64,000 bases of DNA from Syntrophales bacterium (GCA_023230565.1 JALNXD010000001.1:186001-250000); one strand, 5' to 3'; numbered from the stretch's first letter, positions 44,540-55,007 are shown. Notes: generated from the sequence alone by a model not told the origin. Program-made: numbers and translations.

Positions 44540-47347
44540 CTACAATACAGAGCGAAGAAAGCGCCCCGTAATGGAATCGGGGAAATCGCGTATTTCTTCC
44601 GGAGTACCGGATGCCACTATCCGGCCTCCTCCATCGCCACCTTCCGGGCCCATATCGATCACATAATCTGCACTTTTGATCACATCGAGATTGTGCTCAA
44701 TTACTACCACTGTATTGCCCATCTCCACCAGCTTCATCAGAACGGAAAGCAGTTTTTCTATATCCGCAAAATGAAGACCGATTGTTGGTTCATCAAGAAC
44801 ATAGAGAGTATTTCTGGTCTGCCTTTTGCCCAATTCCCGCGAAAGTTTTATCCTCTGCGCCTCGCCTCCCGAAAGAGTCGTCGCTGACTGACCCAATTTG
44901 ATGTATCCCAGCCCAACGTCGGCAAGCAATTCGAGCTTGTTCTTTATAACAGGAATGTGTTCAAAAAAAACCAGCCCCTGGTCGACTGTCATATCAAGCA
45001 CGTCGGCTATACTTTTCCCTTTATAAAGGATCTCAAGGGTATCCCTGTTGAATCTCTTCCCTCCGCAGACATCGCATGTGATATATACGTCCGGGAGAAA
45101 ATGCATTTCAATTCTCTTCAATCCGTCACCCTGACAGGATTCGCACCGGCCTCCTTTCACATTGAAACTGAACCGTCCCGGCTTGTAGCCGCGCATTTTC
45201 GCTTCTGGAAGCCTGCTGAAAAGATCTCGAATATGAGTAAAGACACCGGTGTATGTGGCTGGATTTGATCGCGGAGTTCTTCCAATGGGCTGCTGGTCCA
45301 TTACAATTGCCCTTTCAATGCCGCCGAAATCTCTCATGCGTCCTATTTTGCCTGCCTTCCCTCTGTACCGGTTAAGACGGCGCCTCAAAGCCTTGTAAAG
45401 CGTTTCGATAACCATTGTGCTTTTGCCCGAACCCGACACACCGGTGACGCACGTCAAGAGCCCTGAAGGAATTTTTATATCGATATGTTTAAGGTTGTTT
45501 TCCGCTGCCCCTTCGATGATTACGAACTGACCGGCATGGGGACGCCTTTTTTTCGGGACGGGAATTGACAAAACACCGGAAAGATACTTGCCCGTAAGAG
45601 ATGACTCTGACTGGCGGGCCTGTTCAGGAGTGCCGTTAAAAATGACTTTTCCGCCAAGACTGCCGGCTCCCGGTCCCATATCGATGATATAATCTGCTGC
45701 ATTCATGACTGCCGCATCATGCTCTACAACAAGAACCGTATTCCCGATATCTCTAAGACGTATAAGTGTCGATATAAGCCGGGCGCTGTCTCTCGGGTGA
45801 AGTCCTATAGTGGGCTCATCAAGCACATACAGGACCCCTACAAGTCCCGATCCGATTTGCGTTGCCAATCGTATGCGCTGCCATTCTCCTCCTGAAAGAG
45901 TTCCGGAAGAACGGGCAAGGCTGAGATAGTCCATTCCCACATCGATGAGAAATTGAAGCCGTGCTTTGATTTCTTTCTGAATCGGGCCTGAAATGAAAGA
46001 TTCTTCCTCCGAAAGTGCAAGATCTTCAAAATACTTAATGGTATTGCGAATCGACAGCTTCGTAACTTCATGAATGTTTTTTCCCCCTACTGTTACCGAC
46101 AGGCTCTCTTTTTTTAACCGGGAACCTTTACAAACAGGGCAATCATTTACATTCATATATCGCTCAAATTCCATCCTGACTTCGTGCGATTCGGCTTCCC
46201 TGTAGCGCCTTTCGAGATTCGGCATCACTCCTTCGAATGTCCTCCGGTAAAAATGCCTTCTGCCCCGCCGGTCGAATCTGAATTCGATTTCTTCATTACC
46301 GGAACCATAGAGAAGGACGTTCTGAATTTCTTTATCGAGCTGGCTGAAAGGAGTATTGATATCAAATCCATAATGCGCCGAAAGCGACTCCAGCATCTGG
46401 TAAAAATACAGGGAATTCCTTTTTTCCCACGGCACAATGGCGCCTTCTCGAATTGACAGACTCCAGTCCGGAACAACAAGATTTTCGTCAAAATACACCT
46501 TCGTCCCCAAACCGCCACATTCCGGACACGCGCCGTAGGGACTGTTAAATGAAAAAATACGCGGTGCTACTTCAGCAATATTGATGCCGCATACAGGACA
46601 GGCATAGCGCTCGCTGAAGATCATTTCTTCTTCAGCCTCAACAGCAATTCTGATAAGCCCTTCTGACAGTCCGAGGCCGATTTCAAGAGAATCGTTGAGG
46701 CGTGTTCTTATTCCTTCTTTTACAACCAGACGATCTATAACAACATCGACATCATGATGTTTATTTTTATCCAGATTAATATCTTCGGCCAAATCCCTGA
46801 TTTCCCCGTCTATCCGAACGCGCCCGAATCCTCCTTTCCTCAGCATCGTCAATTCTTTTTGAAATTCTCCTTTTCTTCCTTTCGCTATCGGCGCAAGAAT
46901 CTGTATTCCTGTTCCATCGGGAATCGAGAGAACCTGGTCGACTATTGCAGCAACGCTCTGTGACCGAATCTCGCGGCCGCATTTATAACAGTGCGGAATG
47001 CCGATTCTTGCAAAAAGAAGCCTGAGATAGTCGTATATTTCCGTTACAGTTCCCACAGTCGACCGGGGGTTATGGCTTGCAGCTCTCTGTTCGATCGCAA
47101 TAGATGGAGAAAGGCCTTCTATCGATTCTACCTCAGGCTTATCTAATTGTCCTATGAATTGACGGGCATAGGTAGAAAGTGATTCCACATATCGCCGCTG
47201 CCCCTCGGCATATACAGTATCAAAGGCAAGAGATGATTTGCCTGAACCGCTTACACCGGTTATCACGACTATTTTATTTCTCGGAATTTTTACATTTATA
47301 TTTTTAAGATTATGCTGGCAGGCGCCGCGGATTTTGATATATTTCAT
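44540..47347 (-). CDS. uvrA: Excinuclease ABC subunit A
   Basis: 935 residues. Two ABC modules each with Walker A (GVSGSGKSSLAFDTVYAEGQ; GVSGSGKSTMVIETLY) and signatures LSGGEWQR and LSGGEAQR. Zinc sites are seen as CPVCGINIAE with CPECGG and as CESCQGDG with CDVCGG. It is the damage sensor of nucleotide excision repair; mfd follows at 48441 on the same strand. Confidence 0.97.
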   Translation of the reverse strand: MKYIKIRGACQHNLKNINVKIPRNKIVVITGVSGSGKSSLAFDTVYAEGQRRYVESLSTYARQFIGQLDKPEVESIEGLSPSIAIEQRAASHNPRSTVGTVTEIYDYLRLLFARIGIPHCYKCGREIRSQSVAAIVDQVLSIPDGTGIQILAPIAKGRKGEFQKELTMLRKGGFGRVRIDGEIRDLAEDINLDKNKHHDVDVVIDRLVVKEGIRTRLNDSLEIGLGLSEGLIRIAVEAEEEMIFSERYACPVCGINIAEVAPRIFSFNSPYGACPECGGLGTKVYFDENLVVPDWSLSIREGAIVPWEKRNSLYFYQMLESLSAHYGFDINTPFSQLDKEIQNVLLYGSGNEEIEFRFDRRGRRHFYRRTFEGVMPNLERRYREAESHEVRMEFERYMNVNDCPVCKGSRLKKESLSVTVGGKNIHEVTKLSIRNTIKYFEDLALSEEESFISGPIQKEIKARLQFLIDVGMDYLSLARSSGTLSGGEWQRIRLATQIGSGLVGVLYVLDEPTIGLHPRDSARLISTLIRLRDIGNTVLVVEHDAAVMNAADYIIDMGPGAGSLGGKVIFNGTPEQARQSESSLTGKYLSGVLSIPVPKKRRPHAGQFVIIEGAAENNLKHIDIKIPSGLLTCVTGVSGSGKSTMVIETLYKALRRRLNRYRGKAGKIGRMRDFGGIERAIVMDQQPIGRTPRSNPATYTGVFTHIRDLFSRLPEAKMRGYKPGRFSFNVKGGRCESCQGDGLKRIEMHFLPDVYITCDVCGGKRFNRDTLEILYKGKSIADVLDMTVDQGLVFFEHIPVIKNKLELLADVGLGYIKLGQSATTLSGGEAQRIKLSRELGKRQTRNTLYVLDEPTIGLHFADIEKLLSVLMKLVEMGNTVVVIEHNLDVIKSADYVIDMGPEGGDGGGRIVASGTPEEIRDFPDSITGRFLRSVL

Positions 47348-47397
47348 ACGTAAAGTCTGTCATTCAAAGTTCCTCTTCAGTGAGGCTCCTTAATAGC

Positions 47398-48366
47398 TTA
47401 GAGACGAATCTCTATATAAGATTTTTCTGCCAGTTCATCAAGCCACTCCATAAATTCCCCTTCCATCCTTTTATTGCCGATTTCGGCAATTATCTCTTCG
47501 CGCACCTCTTCGAGCGGTTTAGTGCCGGCACCCCTTTTATCGGCTACCTTAATGATGTGAAACCCCACCGGGGATTCAATTATGCCGCTTACTTCTCCTA
47601 CAGAAAGTGAAAACGCAACTTTTTCCAGCTCGGGAAGAATCATGCCTTTTTCAATAAAACCCAGATCACCTCCTTCTTTGGCAGCAGGCCCCTGTGAATA
47701 CTCCCTTGCCACAAGATCGAATCTGTCACCTGATTTTAGGTGTTCCAGGACTTTCCCGGCTCTCTGTCTTAATTGTTCTTTCATCTCCCTACTGCATTCT
47801 CTGGGCAGCATGGTAAGGATTTGCTGGATTCTCACTGCCTCCTTCCCTTCATACAGATCTCTATGCGCCCTGTAGTACTCACCTATATCTTCATCCGAGA
47901 CAGCAATTTTCGACCGGATTTCTCTGCGAAGCAATTTCATCCGCATAATTTCTTTTTTTACATTATCCGTATAGGTTTCGTAGGCGATATTCTCTTTTTC
48001 AAGGGCCTTCAGGAGACCCTTTTTATCCATATTTCTTTCGGATAACCGCTCCTCTATTAAAGATTCGACCTCCGTTTCCTTTACACTTATATTTAATCTT
48101 GAAGCCTCCTGACCTATCAGCAACTCTTGAATAAGCCGCTCCAGAAGAGCCCTTTTTGCTTCATGTAATATCTTCTTATTACCCTTGCTGCGACTATCGG
48201 CATTGATCCTTTTTAACATTGGGATAAACGCTTCATTAAGTTCTGAGAGAGTTATTATATCACTGTTAACCACCGCCACGACTCTATCTTCCAGTGCGCC
48301 GGCGGGAACAGAAAAAAGCATTAACATTATGCCGGTAATCGCTATGGCAAGACTTCTTGTTTTCAT
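47398..48366 (-). CDS. SurA-like periplasmic peptidyl-prolyl isomerase
   Basis: 322 residues. A signal peptide (about 1-25) is followed by a SurA N-terminal chaperone domain (DRVVAVVNSDIITLSELNEA) and one parvulin domain (about 190-280; FDLVAREYSQGPAAKEGGDL and VGFHIIKV). SurA of E. coli has two parvulin domains, so this is a one-domain form. It helps fold outer-membrane proteins. GGAGG before ATG 48366 decides the start. It follows mfd and may be cotranscribed. Confidence 0.88.
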   Translation of the reverse strand: MKTRSLAIAITGIMLMLFSVPAGALEDRVVAVVNSDIITLSELNEAFIPMLKRINADSRSKGNKKILHEAKRALLERLIQELLIGQEASRLNISVKETEVESLIEERLSERNMDKKGLLKALEKENIAYETYTDNVKKEIMRMKLLRREIRSKIAVSDEDIGEYYRAHRDLYEGKEAVRIQQILTMLPRECSREMKEQLRQRAGKVLEHLKSGDRFDLVAREYSQGPAAKEGGDLGFIEKGMILPELEKVAFSLSVGEVSGIIESPVGFHIIKVADKRGAGTKPLEEVREEIIAEIGNKRMEGEFMEWLDELAEKSYIEIRL

Positions 48367-48440
48367 GAATTTCCTCCGCCAACTTTTCTTGAATGATGAT
48401 TTTTGTACCAGAATCCAAACCATTATTCAATCGAATTTGG

Positions 48441-51400
48441 CTACTGTGCGATTCCGGAATTATTATGATTTTTAAGTTTCAGAACGTTCATTATTCTTCC
48501 CGCCTCATTCACTCTTTCCTTCTCATCGAGATCGGGAAGAAACACGCGAAGACGATTGTCTGAATTAAAACTCATGCCGGAATTTTTCTTTTGAACAAGT
48601 TCAACAATTATCCCCGGATCCACAGAAGTGTCGGGAGAAAAACCGAGGGAAAGATATTTTCCGTCGTATTTCATCTCTTTGACTCCCATGTCCTTCAACT
48701 TCTGTTTCAAACGAATAACTTGAATGAGATTATCCGCCTCCGATGGGATATGGCCATATCGGTCCACAAGCTCTTCTTTTATATCGTCGAGTTCTTCTTC
48801 CGAGGAGGCCATTGACATTTTTTTGTAGATGATTAAACGGTTATGGGTATCGGCAATATAGGTATCAGGGATAAATGCAGCGATACCCAAATGGATTTCC
48901 GGCTGCAATTTCATTTCCGGAGTTTTTTCACCCCTTATTTCCATGACCGCCTGCTCCATCAAATCCATATATAATTCGTATCCTACTGCTGACACGTGAC
49001 CCGACTGCGATATCCCGACTATATTGCCGGCCCCGCGAATTTCAAGATCATAGGCAGCAACCTTGAATCCTGAACCGGGCTCGGAAAATTCCTGCGCTGC
49101 ACGAAGTCTTTTTCTTGCATCTTTTGACAGAACAGCACCTTTAGGAATCAAAAGCCAGGCAAATGCTTCTTCTTTCGAACGGCCGACTCTTCCACGCAGT
49201 TGATAAAGCTGTGATAATCCGAAACGGTCAGCGCGATTGATAATTATTGTATTGGCGGCAGGGATATCAACTCCCGAACCTACGATTGTAGTACAGATGA
49301 GAACATCGATCTGCTTTCTGAGAAAACGGATCATAATATCTTCAAGCTCTTTTGTCCTCATCTGCCCGTGAGCGACTCCAACGTTAATTTCAGGAACTAT
49401 TCTGCGGACAGCCTGGGCGATACCATCAATTGATCTAACCCTGTCGTGAATAAAATACACCTGCCCCCCCCGTGAATGCTCGAACATTATCGCATCTCTT
49501 ATAATACTTTCGTCGAATTCAGCCACATAGACCTTTACTTCACGCCGCCCCTCAGGAGGCGTATCTATTACTGAAAGATCCCTCAAACCGGCCAGCGAGA
49601 GCTGAAGGGTTCTTGGAATCGGCGTCGCCGTCAGTGTCAGTACATCTACAACCGTCCGCAGCTTCTTGAGCTTTTCTTTATGGGCGACTCCGAAGCGTTG
49701 TTCCTCATCTATAATGACAAGTCCCAAATCCTTAAAAATGACATCCTTCTGCAAAATCCGATGGGTCCCTATTACAATATCGACAAGCCCCTTATTCAGA
49801 TCGGCCACAATTTTATTCTGTTCTTTTTTCGTTTTGAATCTGTTGAGCACTTCAACATGAAAAGGGTATTCGGCAAACCGCCCGGCAAATGTCCGGAAAT
49901 GTTGCTCGGCAAGTATTGTAGTGGGAACAAGCATGGCAACCTGTTTTCCATCCATTGCCGCCCGAAAGGCAGCCCGCAGAGCGACCTCCGTTTTGCCGAA
50001 GCCGGCATCACCGCAGATCAGGCGGTCCATAGGCTTGATATCATCCATGTCTTCGTTAACGCTTTCAATGGCCTTCGACTGGTCCGGCGTTTCTTCGAAT
50101 TCGAAAGAAGAGGCGAATTCCTCATAGTATCTTTCATGGCGGGAAAAACTGTGTCCGTCCATAACTTCACGGGCAGCATAAAGAGCAATCAAATCCTCTG
50201 CGATTTTTCGAACTGATTCTTTTACCTTTTTTTTAACGGAATCCCACGAAGTGCCTCCTAGCCGGTCCATTGCGGGTTCGTGACCATCGGCCCCTATATA
50301 GCGCTGGATCTGGTTGAGACGATCAACGGGAATGTAAAGTTTGTCTCCACCCAAATACTCGATCAGAAGAAAATCATTCTCGATTCCACCCGCTGAAAGA
50401 CGGAAAAGTCCCCTATACTTACCTATTCCGTGTTCAAGGTGGACGATGCTATCACCTTCTTTCAATTCGCCGAAAGATTTTAAAAAATATCCTTCCCGCG
50501 CACGCTGTTTTCGTTTCCGCTTTATTTTTTTCCCGAAGACGTCATCCTGGGAGATCAAAGCCAGATTGAGATTTCGATAATAAAATCCTTCGGTTAAATT
50601 TCCCGTTTTAATCACGAGACGCCCCGAACCGTCATGCTCTTCCATATCGGAGAAGAAAGATAACGTTGACCGTTCAACGGGGAGAGAATATCCCTGAAAC
50701 AGGTGCTCCAAACGTAAAGATTCTTCTTCACCGCTTAGAAATCCTATGAGCGTACCCCGGGTGAGCCACTCCCTCGCCTTTTGTACAAATGGCGCCAATA
50801 ATCCTTGATCAGAGTCAGTAAACCCAGTTTCCCCTTTCAATCCTGTTGTCCGCTCGACTTCAATTTTAAAAGATCTCTTGCCCTTGTACTCGCCGAACTC
50901 TTTAAAATAAATTCTTTGTCTATTTGAAAAGCGCTCGAAAAGCTCATCGAGCGAAATGAAATTGCTCCCCTTTTCAAGATGGAACCGTTCTTCGGAAGCA
51001 GCTTTTTCGAGAAAGCGGTCAATACGGGCAAAGGCATCCAGTTCGCCTTTTTTGATTCCCCGCTGATCTATCAATGCCACTATGCCTGAATCGGAGACGT
51101 AATCAAGCAGAGTATCAAGCTTTTTTTTGCCCGGTTCTTCTCCATCAGGAAAAAAATCGTAATAAAGAGGGAGATACTGAATACCGGCAGATGCAAGTGT
51201 GCCGTTTTCATCATTAAGAATACCAGCCAAATGGTCCCTCTTCTGCCGGGGAATACCAAGGGCAGCCGATCGTATTCTTAGATTTCTCACTGCCTGTTCC
51301 TTCGCCTGATCTGTCGGCATAATTTCCGAAGCAGTTGAAATGATGAAAGAATCGACAGCCTTCAAGGAACGCTGTGATTCCGGATTGAACACTTTTATCG

Positions 51401-52022
51401 ATTCTATATCGTCTCCATAGAATTCCAATCTCAGAGGAAACTCGCTCGCCGCAGGAAATACGTCAAGGATATAGCCGCGCAGACTGAATTCCCCGGCATC
51501 TTCTACAAGAGACACTCTTTGATAGCCGCCTTCTAAAAGCTTTTTTACCAGACTTTCCGTCGGCCGTGTATCTCCAACTGAAATTACGTCAAGATACTCC
51601 CCCAGTACTTCTACAGGCATGACTCGCTGCACAAGTGATTCGACCGGCGCAATTACTACGGCAGGCCCGCCGGCGTAAAGACGAGAAAGAGCAGTAATTC
51701 GATCTCTTATGACATCATTTTGAAAAGAGATCATATCATCCGAAGAGAGAAGCCGCAGATCCCAGGGGGGATGCAGAAAAACATCACCGGCATCGAGAAA
51801 GAAGTTCAGGTCCCGGTACATGAACTGAGCCTCCTGCTGCGACTCTGTCACGACTATGATGGTTCTTTTAATTTTCCTGAAGAGCAGCGCAAGTACGAAA
51901 GACCCGGAAGCCCCTTCCAGCCCTTCTACAAAGAGATCCTGCTCACGCCGGATCACTGCCTGAACAAAGGAATTCAAGGCTGGATCTGATTCAAAACGCC
52001 TCTTTTCAACTATTTTTTTCAT
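48441..52022 (-). CDS. mfd: Transcription-repair coupling factor
   Basis: 1193 residues. UvrB-homology region at the start, RNA polymerase interaction domain (GDSIVHLEHGIGKYRGL), then the RecG-like motor with GDAGFGKTEVALRAAF, DEEQRFGV and TATPIPRTLQLSL, and a C-terminal TRCF domain. It removes stalled RNA polymerase and recruits UvrA (44540). Confidence 0.96.
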   Translation of the reverse strand: MKKIVEKRRFESDPALNSFVQAVIRREQDLFVEGLEGASGSFVLALLFRKIKRTIIVVTESQQEAQFMYRDLNFFLDAGDVFLHPPWDLRLLSSDDMISFQNDVIRDRITALSRLYAGGPAVVIAPVESLVQRVMPVEVLGEYLDVISVGDTRPTESLVKKLLEGGYQRVSLVEDAGEFSLRGYILDVFPAASEFPLRLEFYGDDIESIKVFNPESQRSLKAVDSFIISTASEIMPTDQAKEQAVRNLRIRSAALGIPRQKRDHLAGILNDENGTLASAGIQYLPLYYDFFPDGEEPGKKKLDTLLDYVSDSGIVALIDQRGIKKGELDAFARIDRFLEKAASEERFHLEKGSNFISLDELFERFSNRQRIYFKEFGEYKGKRSFKIEVERTTGLKGETGFTDSDQGLLAPFVQKAREWLTRGTLIGFLSGEEESLRLEHLFQGYSLPVERSTLSFFSDMEEHDGSGRLVIKTGNLTEGFYYRNLNLALISQDDVFGKKIKRKRKQRAREGYFLKSFGELKEGDSIVHLEHGIGKYRGLFRLSAGGIENDFLLIEYLGGDKLYIPVDRLNQIQRYIGADGHEPAMDRLGGTSWDSVKKKVKESVRKIAEDLIALYAAREVMDGHSFSRHERYYEEFASSFEFEETPDQSKAIESVNEDMDDIKPMDRLICGDAGFGKTEVALRAAFRAAMDGKQVAMLVPTTILAEQHFRTFAGRFAEYPFHVEVLNRFKTKKEQNKIVADLNKGLVDIVIGTHRILQKDVIFKDLGLVIIDEEQRFGVAHKEKLKKLRTVVDVLTLTATPIPRTLQLSLAGLRDLSVIDTPPEGRREVKVYVAEFDESIIRDAIMFEHSRGGQVYFIHDRVRSIDGIAQAVRRIVPEINVGVAHGQMRTKELEDIMIRFLRKQIDVLICTTIVGSGVDIPAANTIIINRADRFGLSQLYQLRGRVGRSKEEAFAWLLIPKGAVLSKDARKRLRAAQEFSEPGSGFKVAAYDLEIRGAGNIVGISQSGHVSAVGYELYMDLMEQAVMEIRGEKTPEMKLQPEIHLGIAAFIPDTYIADTHNRLIIYKKMSMASSEEELDDIKEELVDRYGHIPSEADNLIQVIRLKQKLKDMGVKEMKYDGKYLSLGFSPDTSVDPGIIVELVQKKNSGMSFNSDNRLRVFLPDLDEKERVNEAGRIMNVLKLKNHNNSGIAQ

Positions 52023-52042
52023 TGATCGTAATTCTTGGATAC

Positions 52043-52951
52043 CTATGAGACGGCAAGCATTCGCTCCAGGGCTTTATAGGCAGGCGCCCGCACATCCTCG
52101 GGAACGGTCACGATGTGCTTCATTTCCTTCAATGAGACGAGAATATCCCGAAGCCCGATCTTCCTCATGTCCCGGCAGATGAGATTTTTCGATGCCGGAA
52201 TAAAGGTTTTTTCCGGATTGAGCTTTTTCAACTGGTGCATGATTCCTAATTCAGTTCCTATGATGACTTCCCGGGCCGTTGTTTTCCTTGCAAAATCGAT
52301 GATTGCAGCGGTACTGCCCACGAAATCCGCCATATCGATGACTGTCGTCCTGCATTCAGGATGCACCGCCACGGGGGCATCGGGATGCTCTGATTTCACC
52401 TTTCCGATATCATCGGCGGAGAGCTGATCATGGACATAGCAGAACCCCTTCCAGGGGATGATCGTTTTCGAGGTGAAGCGGGCCGTATAGCGGGCAAGAT
52501 TTCCGTCGGGCACCATGAGCACCTGATCGGCATCGAGTGAATTGACTATTTTGACTGCGTTGCTGGAAGTACAGCAGATATCGCTTTCCGCCTTCGTCTG
52601 TGCCGATGAATTCACATAAGTAACTACCGCGGCGCCGGGATACGTCTTTTTTTCTTCCATGAGCTCCGCGGCGGTAATCTTGTCGGCCAGGGGGCATCCT
52701 GCATCCGGCACTGGAAGGAGAACCGCCTTCTCTGGGGATAGTATATAGGCGCTCTCGGCCATAAACCGGACGCCTGCAAAGACAATGATATCGGCATCGG
52801 TTTTGGCGGCTTCCATACTCAATGCAAGGGAATCGCCCAGTATATCGGCCGTATCCTGAATTTCGCCGGACTGGTAGTAGTGTGCCAGAAGAATTGCGTT
52901 TTTTTCTTTCAGCAGCGCTCTGATTTCCTTTTGCATTTCACTTGGAGTCAT
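52043..52951 (-). CDS. nadA: Quinolinate synthase A
   Basis: 302 residues. The cluster cysteines are found in DAGCPLADK, HPECRTTV and LICRDMRKI; the substrate region LLAHYYQSGEIQDTADILGD is typical. It condenses iminoaspartate and dihydroxyacetone phosphate to quinolinate for NAD. ATG 52951 has a GAGG upstream and is used instead of 52993. nadB and nadC are not here. Confidence 0.95.
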   Translation of the reverse strand: MTPSEMQKEIRALLKEKNAILLAHYYQSGEIQDTADILGDSLALSMEAAKTDADIIVFAGVRFMAESAYILSPEKAVLLPVPDAGCPLADKITAAELMEEKKTYPGAAVVTYVNSSAQTKAESDICCTSSNAVKIVNSLDADQVLMVPDGNLARYTARFTSKTIIPWKGFCYVHDQLSADDIGKVKSEHPDAPVAVHPECRTTVIDMADFVGSTAAIIDFARKTTAREVIIGTELGIMHQLKKLNPEKTFIPASKNLICRDMRKIGLRDILVSLKEMKHIVTVPEDVRAPAYKALERMLAVS

Positions 52952-53129
52952 TATTGCCTCTTTCTTCGAACCGTCTATTTCATCCCGGCCCAAGGTTTCG
53001 GTCCCCGGAAAATTTTCCCCGTTTCACCTCTCGCCCTTACACATGAATGTGCTTCTTTTTCGGTATCATATAATTTAGTTTAACCATGAGTGTTTATACC
53101 AGCCGGCACATTAATTCAAGTGTAAAATA

Positions 53130-53158
53130 TTGACAATATTATCGCTTTGATATATGTG
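53130..53158 (+). promoter_or_regulatory. moeA promoter candidate
   Basis: TTGACA at 53130-53135 and overlapping -10 candidates TATATG (53151) or TATGTG (53153), the latter at 17-base spacing. Transcription from here would start near 53165, so the in-frame start at 53147 is excluded. Confidence 0.55.
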
Positions 53159-53188
53159 AATCACTCATTTCACACAAAGCGGGCACAA

Positions 53189-54436
53189 ATGAAAACAGTT
53201 GAAGAAAGCTTGAAACATATTCTCGATTCCGCAGTGCCGCTGGGTCTCGAAAAGATTTCCATCCTTCAGGCTCTGGGCAGGGTTGCCGGTGAAGACATCC
53301 GTTCGCAGCGATCCATTCCGCCCCGGGACAACTCGGCCATGGATGGATATGCCCTTAGGTCTGAAGATATCGACGGCGCGTCCCGTCAAAATCCTGTGGC
53401 AGTCCATACGGTGGAGCACATCCCTGCCGGCTATTTCCCACAAAAGGCGATCGGAAGGGGGGAAGCAGCGCGGATAATGACGGGAGCCCCTGTTCCCGAA
53501 GGCGCCGATGTGGTGGTCAAGATCGAGGATGTCGATGTTGAGGGGGACCTCGTACAAATCTTCGAACCATCGCCCGCAGGCGAACACGTTCGCGCCCGCG
53601 GTGAAGATGTCATTGACGGGGAACTCATCGTTCCGCGGGGAACTGTGATAGGACCCGCCCACATCGGCATGCTGGCATCCACTGGCCATGCCTCTATACC
53701 CGTATATCAGAGGCCGCTCGTGGCAGTGATCGCCACAGGCGACGAACTCATCGATATCGACGGAGATGCCGCATCAGGCAAGATCGTCAGCAGCAACAGC
53801 TATTCGCTGTACGGACAGATCCTCCAGTGCGGCGGAATGCCCATGCAGCTCGGCATTGCAAAAGACAATATTAACGACCTGCTTGCAATATTCAAAGCAG
53901 CTGAGCGAGCAGATATTATTATTTCATCGGGAGGTGTTTCCGTAGGTGATTATGATTATGTAAAAGGCGTAGTCAGTGAAACTGGAATAACACTCGAGAT
54001 AGAGAATGTCGCACAACGGCCGGGAAAACCCTTTGCGTTTGGAACAAAAGGGAGAACTCTTTTTTTCGGGTTGCCTGGAAATCCTGTATCGGCGATGATG
54101 TCCTTTGAGCAGTTCGTCAGACCGGTCATACGAAAAATAACCGGTCACCGCGATCTCTTCAGGAAAACCATCAGGGCAACGCTTGAAGAAGACATAAAGA
54201 AAAAAAGCGGTCTCACGTACTTTATCAGAGGGAAGGTCACGGGCCATGAGAAAGGCTTCAATGTGGCAACGACGGGCGATCAGGGTTCGGGAATCCTGAA
54301 ATCCATGGTGCTTGCCAACGGAATAATTGTCCTTCCCCGGGATGTTACGGAGGTAAAAAAAGGCGAGAAGGTAACGGTGCAGCTTATAGATGATTCGTTC
54401 CTTTCATCGCCGAAACCGGAATACCTGCCCTTCTGA
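53189..54436 (+). CDS. moeA: Molybdopterin molybdenumtransferase
   Basis: 415 residues. IPPRDNSAMDGYALR near residues 46-60, MTGAPVPEGADVVVKIED, the MPT-binding SSGGVSVGDYDYV and RPGKPFAFG with GLPGNPVSAMM are all typical of MoeA. It inserts molybdate (or tungstate) into adenylylated molybdopterin. The start is ATG 53189, set by the promoter and family N-terminus. The tRNA-Sec gene follows 55 bases on; molybdenum and selenium meet in formate dehydrogenases. Confidence 0.94.
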   Translation: MKTVEESLKHILDSAVPLGLEKISILQALGRVAGEDIRSQRSIPPRDNSAMDGYALRSEDIDGASRQNPVAVHTVEHIPAGYFPQKAIGRGEAARIMTGAPVPEGADVVVKIEDVDVEGDLVQIFEPSPAGEHVRARGEDVIDGELIVPRGTVIGPAHIGMLASTGHASIPVYQRPLVAVIATGDELIDIDGDAASGKIVSSNSYSLYGQILQCGGMPMQLGIAKDNINDLLAIFKAAERADIIISSGGVSVGDYDYVKGVVSETGITLEIENVAQRPGKPFAFGTKGRTLFFGLPGNPVSAMMSFEQFVRPVIRKITGHRDLFRKTIRATLEEDIKKKSGLTYFIRGKVTGHEKGFNVATTGDQGSGILKSMVLANGIIVLPRDVTEVKKGEKVTVQLIDDSFLSSPKPEYLPF

Positions 54437-54451
54437 TCATACAGATGGTCG

Positions 54452-54480
54452 TTGACAGAAGGCTGGATTTTCTGTATTCA
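54452..54480 (+). promoter_or_regulatory. tRNA-Sec promoter (sigma-70 type)
   Basis: TTGACA at 54452-54457, a 17-base spacer and TATTCA at 54475-54480. The expected start point is about seven bases further, only a few bases before the tRNA. Confidence 0.7.
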
Positions 54481-54490
54481 CACGCTATGC

Positions 54491-54588
54491 GGAAGTGCCA
54501 AGGTCACTGGTGGGCCTCCCGGACTTCAAATCCGGTGTGGGGCGCTAATAACGTCTCAGGTGGGTTCGATTCCCATGCACTTCCGCCA
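54491..54588 (+). tRNA. selC: tRNA-Sec (anticodon TCA)
   Basis: 98 bases including an encoded CCA. The acceptor stem is 8 bp (GGAAGTGC with GCACTTCC), the T arm has five pairs, the anticodon stem is CCGGA/TCCGG with TCA at 54526-54528, and there is a long variable arm. The 8-bp acceptor with long variable arm is specific for bacterial selenocysteine tRNA. The genome should therefore encode selA, selB and selD and one or more selenoproteins; none was recognised in this window. Confidence 0.95.
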
Positions 54589-54627
54589 TTTTATTAGCAG
54601 CTTCCTCGAGATTTTAGAAATGACCAT

Positions 54628-55007
54628 TTAACTTTCCCGACCACCTGTTTCTGGAAACGGTATTTCTTCACGTTCCGGGGCCCGCTCGACCTTCGCCTCA
54701 GTCGCCCCATCCTGCTTCTCCGCCCGTTTCTGATACCAAGCCCGCAACTGCACCTCCTCCGAAATGTTCAGATCGTAATCCCCTTTCTGATAACAACCAG
54801 ACGGTTCAGCGTCTCAATGATGAAGTAACCTCCGCGGCGACATGAAAGAGTTTTCTCTGTACCTTCATCCAGGAAAGATTGCCCTGGGTGCGGAAGCGGC
54901 AGATCGCCTCGTCGGTGTCCCAGATGCCATTGAGGCTGCTCCCGTCCAAAGGACATAGCGTTGCAAACCTCGTGGAGGGTGAAGGCCGGGTGGCCGGTAA
55001 CGGACAC
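54628..55007 (-). pseudogene. Decayed unidentified gene next to tRNA-Sec
   Basis: Three consecutive frames on the minus strand give protein-like stretches: GHPAFTLHEVCNA near 54960-55000, then NGIWDTDEAICRFRTQGNLS in the middle, then DYDLNISEEVQLRAWYQKRA and on to the stop at 54628. At least two frameshifts separate them. No family is recognised. Position directly downstream of a tRNA gene and the different, GC-richer base use suggest a leftover of inserted DNA; that is inference. Confidence 0.4.

Noticed and set aside
54768..55007. An intact 79-codon gene on the minus strand beside tRNA-Sec
   Set aside because: Neighbouring frames give better protein-like sequence on either side, so it is more likely part of a frameshifted remnant.
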